From contig SCHM01000007.1 of the NCBI GenBank assembly GCA_004123355.1, positions 558,001 through 622,000 on the forward strand: a stretch of DNA of 64,000 nt, written 5' to 3'. Every line of letters starts with the position of its first letter. Positions within the stretch are counted from its first letter, which is position 1. Position numbers and translations under genes: made by a program. Below, in pieces: positions 22,086-32,500 of the stretch. The notes below the pieces were generated by a model, which had not been told where the DNA came from, searched no databases, and saw nothing but the letters and a program-made list of their open reading frames with translations. Source of the stretch: Amphirosellinia nigrospora (taxonomy: Eukaryota > Ascomycota > Sordariomycetes > Xylariales > Xylariaceae).

Positions 22086-25000
22086 GTGACTGCTCTGAGA
22101 TATCTTGCCTCTCTGAGGCGCCGATATAAGCTTCAAAGCGAAGCTGCTCATTTGGCTTTCACGAAGTTTCTCTTTAGATTCTTACAAGCGTCTGCTGTAG
22201 CATCAGTACATGTAACTGTGCTCAAGCCTCTTGTCCCTTCCAGTTATTATGTCTCAACTCGAACAGAACCTTTGGGAACCAATATGGTTGCGCAAAACAA
22301 CTTTAGCTCTTTTCAGTACTCTCTCACAATTATGTGGCTATCCCTTTTGATCATCTGGAACTATAACGCAACTCATGATGGCTTTGCTCTTACAATTTCG
22401 TCAAATCATTATTCCTGGACTTACGGTCCCACCGTGCTATTGACGGTCATTCTTAGCTTTTGGCGACAAGTTGATTATCACTGCAAAATTTCGTAGCCAT
22501 GGAAAGAAATGAGGTACCATGCGGCCGATCCATCACAGAGCCTTCTACTTGATTATATCTCTCCGCTGCAAGTCAAAAGCCTCTATAGAGCAACTATAAA
22601 TCGCCACTGGGCCGTGATGGCATCGATATTGGGGATATTCGTGTTGCAGCTGTCAACTGTCGTATCAACAAGCCTTCTCCAGTCTTTACCCACACAGAAG
22701 TTAACGACGGTGCCTGTCATGACGCGGTCAAAATTTAACGAATCTAACTTTTGAGAATATGTGTCACCCTATGACTCAGTATCTCTACTTACAGAACCCC
22801 ATCAATCTTCATACTCCATTTCGACGCCTGATCCGTTCTATGCGTATGAGGGTTTCATCGAAAACAACCTTCCATTACCGAACGGTACCAAAGAGGCAGT
22901 CGTGTTCCAGGAGGCGGAGCTCCTAGAACAGCAAGACTCAATCAAACAGTTCAGTTTACCAGTCGTATCATTTCTGCCTAGCGTTACTTGCGAAACTTCA
23001 TCCACGATACTCCAACAAGACCTAGACGCAGGCTTAGATAAATTTCATGCCAACATTCATACATCAACATGTCTTGCCAACAATATCTCTATTGGAACGG
23101 TCGATTATTCTTATTATCTCCAAAATCACCACCGTCCGTAATACTTTCAGCTTTTGGCCCAGTCAACTGTTCCACGAATAGTAAAAAATCATCAACAACA
23201 TTGGGGAACTCCTCCGCCACCCAACAAAACAACACATTACAAGATCGTCGATGGGGTTCTTCATATATCTCTACACGGCGCTGAACAACATGACATTTCC
23301 TGATAACGTAGGGCATTTCGGGCTTCCAAGCAATTTCACTCTCAGCCAAAAAGTTGCTACTGTATGCGCTGTGGATTACGAATTAGCAGACACGGTTTTG
23401 ACCTATGATATAGTCACAAGCCCGACTAGTTTGAGAACTGGGCTACATAAGGGGGCTAGTCGTAGCTTTAATAACTTGACTGGACCGGAAATTGGCGAGG
23501 CGATTTTCGCCCTTGTTGATTCTTATGGTGCGGCTACTAGATTGCCTGACTTGATGGTAAGCACTATCGACAATCCATTGCCTGGCTACTTCTCACTGTT
23601 GAAGGAAAAAAACCTTGGGTCGTCAGCTCCTAAGATCCTCAAGGGTTTGATGGTACATATGATAAAGCAATTTACCGTGGTTCTTGACGCGCGATTTCCA
23701 ATGGCACGGCCGCTTACTCAGAGAACAAACTACATGTGAACTCACTATCCCTCTGAACTATGATTGCGGCTTTCATAGTCTCGAGCTTCCTCCCGTTGGT
23801 AGTCATTGTGTCTTCAATCAATCGAGTGGTATCACAGGACCCCACCACTATTGCGGCCCAAGCGGCCATATTTTCGTCGAGCCCATCTCTCAAGTCTCTG
23901 TTACGGCGTACAGCTGTCTTCAAGACAAGCGAACTATCAGAATGGCTTGGCGGCCATAGTTTTACAACGTCTATAGATGGCGCAGGGTCTTTCCGCGTCG
24001 AACCACTAGGCAGAGAGCCTTTGTTCCATACGACATCAGTACCTAACCTGCGAAGCACATCACGACCTCCGCAGACAGGAGACCCAACATCGAATATCTC
24101 CTCTCTTACATCACCAGAGGATATACACTTCAGAAAGAAGTTTTGGGTACCTAGTGCAGTTCGATATCCGTTCATTACTGTCGCCTTTATCGTGCTTGTT
24201 GTTTCAATCATTGTATTAGAAGTTTTGTATCAGATGTCTAACGACGACGCGGGGCTCGCCGATATCAACAGCGTCATAAGACCGTACGTTGGATATTTCA
24301 CCGGCATTTTTGTCATGGCCATCTCATCAATAACTGCCAGCATAGACTTCACTTTTGCTTCTTTCGCCCCATTCAGCGCCCTTGACCATCCTGTAAAGTC
24401 GCGACCATGCTCTATGCAAGTGGATATGTTTGGGAAGCTGCCTCCAATGGCGCTTTATCACGCTCTCCACACCCGACAAATTGGTGCTGCTCTCTCCAGT
24501 CTGGCTGCTCTCATCGGGAGTGTTCTGATGATTGTTGCTTCTGCTCTGTGGGTAGACCGTATCTTTGCCTGTGAGGCAGGCTTGAGGGCGGCATCAGGCT
24601 CTGCATGGGACTTCGATTTACTGAATGTTGCCTACGACTATGGTGATGATGGCGGAACCGCTAAAACGCTAAAAGTACTCCAGCCACTGAACAGTGAGCA
24701 ACCCGCCGGGACATGGAACACTCTCGTTTTCCCATCAATTTCCGATTTCACCATTGCTCCGAAGACCAAAGGGACTGATGTTAGCATTATCTGTAATAAC
24801 GCAACGGAGTCAGTGCCTTGCCAGTACAATCTCAACTTATCTGCGCTTCGTCCTGTATTACAGTGCGACTCACTTTCAGCAGGCGAAATTCAGCGATTAC
24901 TCATATTTAAGCACCCGACGGGCTTCGACGCTAACGGTAGCATAATTTATGGGAATGGAACATATATGACGTTTCAACCTTCCAGCTTGAGACTTCCGTT

Positions 25001-26093
25001 TGGATATAGTGCTCTGTATGGGAACTATGACATTGGATTCGTCGATCCAGAATGGTACGGTCTGTTCGTCAACATGGCACAATCATCGTGTAGTCAGCAA
25101 CAGAGCTGCGCAGGTGCCAATAATACTTTGTCATTGAAAGACGCTCGGGGGTGCCCTTCCATCGCGATCTTCTTTGGCTCTAGACTCGATGGCCCGCTCA
25201 GGATACAGGATTTCACGGTGTTGCTGTGCCGGCAAAAGATTCAAAAAGTTGACACTATGGTCGATTTTACAAAACAGCCGGGACGTCAAGTTCAGATTGG
25301 ATCTAGCAATCTAATCCAATCCCATTCCGTCATAAAGTCTTCCGCTGAATATGTCATTAACAGCATGGGCGACACTGAAACATTCTATTACCGTGTTAAT
25401 CATGCAATTTACAAAGAGTTCCCTAACGTGGGATATGAAGAGAGGGGGAATTATAAGTTGAATTTGGATCCGGTATTTACGGCATGCATCAATGGCACAA
25501 ACATAACCACGTTGAATGAACTTTCAGGTCCAGATCAGGCAACAAGACTCAAAGGTATTGTATCGAAATTCTATGAAAGCTACATGGTTTTGCTTTTAAA
25601 TTCTCCGGTAGTTCGCAAGCATGGAAGTACAATCAGCAATGCTTCGCACAGTCCTGAGACATTCGAAGGATTGGTAGAGGCAGAGTGTTCAAGGCTCACA
25701 GTCGATTTCACATCTAAACTTACGCTACAAGTAGCTCTGATGATCATCATGCTGCTCATTGGAGTCGCTCTCGGGTTTACAAAACTCAGAGGCTTGCTGC
25801 CACGAAACCCCTGCTCCACTGCAAGCGTCATGGTGCTTCTGGCGGAGAGCACCATCTGTAACCGGGACTTCATGCCCCAAGGAGCAGAATGGAGAGTTAA
25901 CATTGAGTTATCTATACTGTTCACTGAATACAGCCCGCACCTTGGTTGGTGGGACTTGGAAGGCGCGTATGACGATGTTAGGCACAAGCACTTTGGCATC
26001 GATCTTGGCGAACCAATCTGTCTCGGTTTCCGGATGAGAGAGAAGCAATGGAAAATCGGACTTTGGAAATATCGCACATTGAAACAGCAATGA
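22086..26093 (+). pseudogene. DUF3433-type fungal membrane protein, broken in its 5' half
   Basis: The plus-strand gene has the two-part pattern of DUF3433 membrane proteins. The first copy shows SSNHYSWTYGPTVLLTVIL, PWKEMRYHAADPSQSLLLDY and a TM helix near 22620. The second begins after a TM segment (MIAAFIVSSFLPLVVIV, 23760) and contains FWVPSAVRYPFITVAFI, RPYVGYFTG, SRPCSMQVDMFGKLPP, a large extracellular part with many N-glycosylation sequons, and the ending LLPRNPCSTASVMVLLAES. The final 777 codons are open. Upstream breaks are a TAG at 22494-22496 before PWKEM (CAG or TGG origin), a TGA at 22752-22754, a frame change near 23140-23250, another near 23690, and a TGA where SLWTMIAAF is expected. 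The stop changes look like RIP transitions. The function of the family is unknown. Confidence 0.75.
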
Positions 26094-26199
26094 GTTAATC
26101 GTTTATAATCAGTGTCAGATGGGCTGGAGGAAACATCAAGGATCGTAGGCGCAGACAGGATACCCGAGGGGAATACATAAACATTGAGGGGGAAATCTG

Positions 26200-26256
26200 T
26201 GTTGAAATACTGCTTTACCGAATTGAATGGTAGAGCTGAACTTTTGTTTTAATCAA
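26200..26256. repeat. 57-bp dispersed repeat, copy 2
   Basis: Nearly identical to 1073-1129 and in the same orientation. It lies in non-coding sequence about 110 bp after the DUF3433 stop. Because this copy sits outside any gene and copy 1 lies inside an ABC relic, the shared 57 bp behaves like a very small dispersed element or a captured fragment. Confidence 0.6.
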
Positions 26257-26528
26257 TCTGTACACAGAGGATAATCGACCCTGCCTCTTGAGTGTAGTTG
26301 ACTGACCGTCAAAATGAATTCCCCCGACTTCAACACATTTGTCGGTTCAATGCCGGGAGTAACTCAACATCAAGTGCTTCAAGTCCAACGTCTTGTCTGA
26401 TATACCTGGTTCAGTAGCTCTCACCAAACCAATCAGTTTGATAGAAGGAACAAGGCCAAATAAAAAAGGGTATATTGGTCAGTATATACTCTGTCACTGG
26501 AACCCTGTTTTACGCGTATTGTGAGGTT

Positions 26529-27079
26529 CTAAATCTTGAGGTCCAGGAAGGTGATGTCGGCTTTCTCTTCGGAAGACAGAAATACGTCGTGTCCGCCATC
26601 TTCGCATGGCAAGCTGAACGCGCGGCAGCGGGCACCACGGTTATGTTGCAGTATGGCACTCAGAAAGCCGCCGGGGCCATGCACCAATCCAGTACCGAAG
26701 CAACCTCTCTTTCCGAATGTGCGATGTTGAAGAGGTCCGTAGCATCATTCAACTCTCGTGCAATACTCTGCATCATCCAAAAGAATTGTTTAGCCACTTT
26801 CTTAGTTGCATTGTCAGCCCGCTCTCGCTGTTTCCTGAAGTACGTGTCGCCTGCTTCGCTCTTCCACCCCTGTAACGCGATCAGTAACAAACTTCCATTT
26901 GAGGTACCAAAAATGGTAGCGAAATTTGAGAAGAGACTTACCAAGTGTCTGAGCTCTGTCAGTTTCCGATATATATCAGAGTGCTTCAGGAAGTAGAGAT
27001 GGACCTGGTATTTGGCACTCAGAAGCACCTGGCCCCCGACATCAAGAGGAGTTTCAATATGGTTCTCTTTGGTCTCCAT
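26529..27079 (-). pseudogene. FtsJ-like RNA methyltransferase fragment, one-base frameshift at the SAM motif
   Basis: From 27079 the minus-strand frame gives IYRKLTELRHL. After a 72-nt intron (26870-26941, GTAAGT donor, TTACAG acceptor) it gives GWKSEAGDTYFRKQRERAD, ending VLDWCMAP. Another frame then continues GGFLSAILQHNRGARC, LPCEDGGHDVFL and FLDLKI to a TAG at 26529-26531. MAPGGF followed by LPxxxGGH is the SAM-binding start of the FtsJ-like domain found in many fungal proteins. The join needs one extra C in the CCCC run of GCATGGCCCCGG near 26680. The protein stops soon after the first two motifs, so the rest of the fold is missing. A possible longer N terminus lies at 27236-27054. Confidence 0.65.
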
Positions 27080-27089
27080 TTTGTATGCG

Positions 27090-27639
27090 GCTGTCGAAGA
27101 ACCCGTACGTGCAGTTGCTATTTCTCACAGCGGAAATTTTCAGGAATTGAGGGAATTTATGTAGCCGGAGTTCGCTTATGGAAACGTCATTTGTTAGAGT
27201 CATATTATGAGCGCTGTTTGATGTGTTTGTCTCCATTATGACAGACGGCTGCGCCCACGCTGCTCACTACAAAGGTCCATGTGAACGAATGAGATACCGT
27301 GACCATCGTTTGACATGATCACCACATATGTTTTCCGCTGCCGGCTCCCGCCGAAACAGAGAAACTGCAAAACACTTTCATCACTAAAGTAAACAACGTA
27401 CCAACCCCGAGTCTACACATACTCGCAAAGATTTTGACAGAAATTACCGATAACGCAGATGGGTGGTGATCGCTCAGGTTGTGACAGTTTGAAGAACGAT
27501 TTCAAAGCTGGCGAAGGGTAATACTGGTCGTTACTGTAAGGATACCGGACCCAACCTGTTACTGTATACTATTGAAACAACATAGCTAATCCAATCGATC
27601 CGATATCAGAATATTAATTGATCTAAACCTTCGGACTAG
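27090..27639. other. Intergenic, no gene recognised
   Basis: Upstream of the methyltransferase relic. A 60-codon minus ORF at 27236-27054 could be its first exon but has no motif. From 27240 to 27640 I see only mixed-composition sequence with stops in all frames. Confidence 0.3.
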
Positions 27640-28747
27640 ATCAAGATCCACCTCATGAGGATCTTTAATCATAGTCTTGCCTTGGGACACTGCCCAGTTC
27701 ACTTCCGGCAATCTACCACAGTTGTACTACGCAAACCCGGGAAAGACAACTACACAGTCCCAAGGCATACCGCCCAATAGCGCTCCTAAACACGATGGGC
27801 AAAATTATGGATGCGATCATCGCGAAGCGGATGAGTTACCTTGCTGAAACCTACCGGCTCCTCCCAAACACACATGTAGGAGGGCGAAAGCTAAGATCAA
27901 CCGAGCATGCACTACACATCATTATCGAAAAGATATATACAGCCTGGAACACAGGCAAAGGCCAGGTAGCGAGTCTTCTCCTTCTAGATGTGTTAGGAGC
28001 ATTCGATAATGTCTCGCACCGACGGCTACTGCACAACCTGCGGAAGCGGAGAATAGACGAGAAGGCTGTTAATTGGATCGAGAGCTTCCTATAAGCAAGA
28101 TGTACAAGCATTACCATCAACGGCTACAGATCTACACAATACGAGATTTCCACGGGGATCCCACAGGGCTCACCACTCTCGCCTATCCTCTACCTCTCTA
28201 TAACGCCGACCTCATTGATAACTGCAACAATGGAGACACCTCCGCTACAGGATATATAGACGACGCAGCTATTTTAGCAGTAGGAGACACGATAGAGGAG
28301 ATTTGCAACAAACTGGAGGGAGCCCTGCAAAGAACTGAACAATGGGCGAAAACGCACGCGTCCGTTTTTGCTCCTGAGAAGTTCCAACTCACACACTTCA
28401 CTAGAGCGAGGAAAAGAATCGACATAGGACAGAAGCTCCAGACCCCATGGGGCGAAATAGTACCAAAGCCAACCTGCAAATACTTAGGGGCTACCATGGA
28501 TACCAAGCTTACTTGGAAGCCGCATATCGAAGGGATACGACAGAAGCTCATGAAGACGATTACCGCTATGGGATGTCTAGGCAATTCGGCCTGGGGCGTG
28601 GGGTTCGACGGCATGAGGAAAATCTACCGCGGAGTGGCGCTGCCACAGATGCTGTACGCATGCTCGGTGTGGTCCAACGCAGACGTACGCGGCAAGGCAT
28701 ACACCAACAAGACACTAGAGATGCTGCAGACCATCCAAGTGAGATAG
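27640..28747 (+). mobile_element. Tad-like LINE reverse-transcriptase fragment
   Basis: The plus-strand reading gives KAYRPIALLNTMGKIMDAII, GKGQVASLLLLDVLGAFDNV, then ISTGIPQGSPLSPILYL, GYIDDAAILAVG and TCKYLGATMDTKLTWKPHI. These are reverse-transcriptase motifs of non-LTR elements; the catalytic box is YIDD. One frame change near 27770, a stop near 28094 and another shift near 28190 break it. The piece begins within ORF2 and ends abruptly at LEMLQTIQ, well before RNase H, where it joins a host gene at about 28745. It may belong to the same family as the endonuclease piece at 16 kb, but they do not overlap. Confidence 0.85.
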
Positions 28748-29056
28748 GTCGGGGCCTTCTTGTCTTGCGGATCTTTTGATCTGGCCAAGTTGTGTCTGGC
28801 TGGAGTCGGCAAGATACTGCGTGGTGGGCTGTATCGATGTGCAGGTAGGCTCCTTCTGCTCGCTGCCAGTGCGTGAGATGTTTCTTCGGTCCAGCTCTCG
28901 CAAGGCGCTGGTCGTCAAGGGGATCTCGGACAGGTTGTCCCAAAAGGCGGGCGGCGGTCGGGTGGGATGGGCGAGCTTCTGTTTCTTGGACGAGGGATCG
29001 TTGACGATGGTATTGTCGCTGCGCTGTCGACGCTTGCCACGAATTGGTGATGGCAT
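28748..29056 (-). pseudogene. Truncated conserved fungal protein (FWDNLSxIxLTxxALRELDRRN family)
   Basis: The minus-strand ORF from ATG 29056 reads MPSPIRGKRRQRSDNTI, a KKQKLAHPTRPPPAFWDN segment, IPLTTSALRELDRRN, and QIKRSARQEGPDLS near the end. I recall this layout (a basic nuclear-type leader, FWDNLSK.WLT..ALRELDRRN, then K.FARHGGPDLSDLRG) from uncharacterised N-terminal regions repeated in Pezizomycotina genomes. The frame runs into the LINE fragment at about 28747, so the gene lost its 3' part there. Function unknown. It could itself be carried by a repeat. Confidence 0.5.
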
Positions 29057-29254
29057 ATGGAAAAGTTAATATGCCTCATTTTGAGGAAAGATCGATCTTG
29101 TCGTAGGCGCGGTCGCATCCCACATATATATGATTCGGTTGGATGCGGATGACCTCAAGCGTGTGTGAGTGGGTCCTGGTCGTCTTAGGCCAAATGTCGG
29201 CGCGTATGTACGAAGGCCTACTTGGATGCTGCTTGGCTACTGTGGCAGTACAGC

Positions 29255-29352
29255 TGTAGGCACCTGACCCACACACGGGCGTATCCATATAAATACCCTG
29301 TACCCTTGTACATTAGCTAGATCCTCCATCTCTTCTACAACTCAATACAGAC
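29255..29352 (+). mobile_element. Degenerate solo LTR related to the neighbouring Ty3/Gypsy LTR
   Basis: Sequence from TGTAGGCACCTGACCCACAC through GGGCGTATCCATATAAATAC to CTCTTCTACAACTCAATACA is a diverged copy of the LTR at 29460. It shares the TATA-like segment and the 3' end. It lies about 100 bp upstream in the same orientation, so an older relative probably inserted here first. Confidence 0.65.
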
Positions 29353-29459
29353 ACACCCATCATGCCCACAGCTACCCACTGCTGGGGCTACTGCTGGGGC
29401 TACTGCTGAAGGTGGGGAAGATGAATAGTGGGGGGCCAACTAGGCTAGCTGTACCTAAC

Positions 29460-29574
29460 TGTGAGACAGGTGGCTACACCTGACCCACATACTAGGCGTA
29501 TCCCTATAAATACCCCGGTCACAGTTAGCTACAGTGTAGATCCTCCATCTCTTCTACAACTCAATAAACACACA
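29460..29574 (+). repeat. 5' LTR of the Ty3/Gypsy element
   Basis: 115 bp from TGTGAGACAGG to ACACACA. It contains a TATAAATA box near 29507, which probably drives transcription of the element. It differs from the 3' LTR by one base (CTAGG here versus CTGGG). Confidence 0.85.
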
Positions 29575-32500
29575 CCTGTTTCTTTTCACACCAGGCCTTT
29601 TCTTTCCTCAGTTAATTTGCCCTTTTCTCTGTCGATTGGCACCACCCCTGTCGTCGGCACCAGTTCTGAGCCCGCAACTCAACACCACATTGAGATCTCA
29701 TGATAATTAGCACCAATGCCCCTTGTCCTGCTACGGCATCAGAGGACACCCGGCTGGCACGACAGCTACTTAGATTCGTTGCCAATTGCCCAGATCACCC
29801 TCACACTCAGCTTCTCCAAGACTACGATATCCATCTAGCTGAGCACCTTACCCAGGACTCCGATATTGACCACAGAGACGGTTCCCTTGAGCTAGATTTC
29901 CCACTTCCTTGGGTAGAGTCAAAACGCACATTCACGGCTTTCCTGAAACGTTGGAGAGGCATTCACGCAACCTACGAAGCCAACAATTACTACAACTCGG
30001 AGCCTGAGGACGATTTCCCTGACCCTGCGCACATTCCTCAGCCAGAGTCCCCAGAATCCCCGGAATCACAGGTTTTGTAGGGGTGGATGGTACCCATAGG
30101 CCCAAATAGAATATGCACCCTTGTCCTTCGGGACTATACATTATTGCTACAACCACTTGGTACAGTTTCCCCAAAATCGGAAGTTACCCCGCACCAACCC
30201 AGGACTTGACCACTAGACTACGGCAGTTGCACGTCACTCCCCAAGCCCCTCCAGTTCTCCCTCCAGTCTCATCTGAGACTCAAAGCTCACGCTCAACTAT
30301 GGGTGATCCACTTACCATGGACGAGGCTCGGCGCCTTATCCAAGAAGCCATGCAAGGTCAAAATCGCAATATGGCCACACTCTTTGCAGCAGCAGCTGAA
30401 CGCCCTGTATCATCTACAGCACTCAGATCGGCAGACGTCGGGTATTTTGACCCTGGTGCCAAGGACCCTACAGCCGCAGGACTGATCGCAGACGGGAAAA
30501 TCACCAAGTACACAGATGTCTTCGCTTTCACAGATCGCCTCAAGCACCTCGCAGCCCAGCACTCTGATGCAGAAGTCCGGAAAGTTTGGACTCAATGCCT
30601 CTTAGGCACAGCACTCATATGGCACTCCCAGGTCCTCTCAGACACGGATCGTCAGCTACTTGAGACGGCAACGATTGACGCCATCAGCAACAAGCTCATT
30701 GAGAGATTCAAGCCTTCGTGGTCCACTGTAATGGGCAGACTGCAAGCTCACGATTTCACCCTTGACCACCTCAATAAAGGTCAGGACATTCTCGGCTTCG
30801 TCCAACGCGTGATCCGTGATGCCAAGGGATGTGATCAGAGTGACGCCAATCAGCTTAAAGCTGCCTTTGAAGCCTTCGATGGGGATATTCAAAACCAACT
30901 TACAGTTCCTACAGCAGACACCACAGTCGACGCTTTTCTCACACAGATCCGTGAGCGCGAAGGAGTACTAAAGAAGATGGCCAAAGATAAATTCACACTG
31001 CCCCGAACCCCAACAAGTAACACACCTTTTCCCTTATATGCTTCATATCCCCGTGCACGTTTTCCCCAGAACAGGACTGACATTCCCCAGTATCGTGGGC
31101 GAGGTAACTATGGCAGAGGTTACTACCCATTTCAAAATAGGCAATACCCGAACCAAGCTCAGAGATTTCCCGCTCAAGGAAACCCTACCGATGGCAACAA
31201 AGGCATCCCCAAGGCACAGCCTACAGAAATCCCCAAGACTACCAAGGCTACAATAACTCCCCTAATGACCGTCCATGGATAAACCAGAACCAACGGAACC
31301 AGCCAGCAGGTCAGAATCTCATCCCACCTGAGCGTAGACTTCCCACACCACCGCCAAGAGGTCCTACTGGGTGGCAACCACAGAATCAAGCTCAGAAAGC
31401 CTACTACGGAGATGAAGATGATCCATACGCTCAACCCCCTGACTCATATGGATGGGAACAAACATACCACTCCTACCAGCAGGAGGAAGACGATACTCCA
31501 CATTCCTGGCCACCTGGTCAAGATGACTTCACGGCGACTGGCACTGACCCAACCACACAGACTACAGATACCAACCACCAGAGTCCCTCAGTTGAATCAG
31601 CAGAGGACTGTGCTTTCGCTTCTGTGTTTCACGGCTCATATACTCCGCCAAGTTACAAGTGCCGAAATTGCTATAAGGAGTTTCCTAGCAATAACAAACT
31701 GCACCAGCATCTCAGAGAAACTCACACACGTCAGGCACACGTGAACCATGGCATGCCACTCACTGCCATGCTTAATCCAACGCCTCAGGAAGATTCCCCG
31801 CGACCACCTGCTCAGCCTCAGGAGAATCAACCTCAGGAAGATCAACCTCGGCAAGGTCATCCCCAAGGACTTCCCCATGTCATACAGTCCACAGCACCAG
31901 CAATGGGACTTGGGACAGGATTCGGTTTTCGGTCGTACAGTTACTTGAAATTCTATATCACACCGAATCCCCATGATCCCACACACCAAGTCGATATCTG
32001 CGGAGATACTGGATGCTCTAAAACCCTTGGGGATAGGGTATGGCTGAAGGAGAATTACCCTCAGATTGAGATACGACAACGTGCGACACCCGTGACGCTG
32101 CGTGGTCTCGGTACCACATTACACACTTCCCGGGATTATATCCTGATGCCCATGTACTTTCAAGGGAAGGATCAGTCAGGTCAGCCAGCCACAACATACT
32201 TCACACGAGAGGTAGCGATTGTGGATGATCTACGAGCACACGTATTGATTGGGACGGATGTGTTGCAGCCAGAACACTTCGATATCCTGATGTCACAGAA
32301 TACCGCCATTATACAGTTATGTGGTGTTGCCATTCCAATGGACACTACGCCCAGAGGCAAACCTCAACACGTCCCGGTCAAGAGCTCAGGATCTAAAACC
32401 ATCAACCCATACAGCTATGACACGATCCCTGTCCATCATGCGGCACAGTCAGATGGTCAGGATTTACTCTTTGAGTCTTCAGAGTCACGACTTTCTACGT

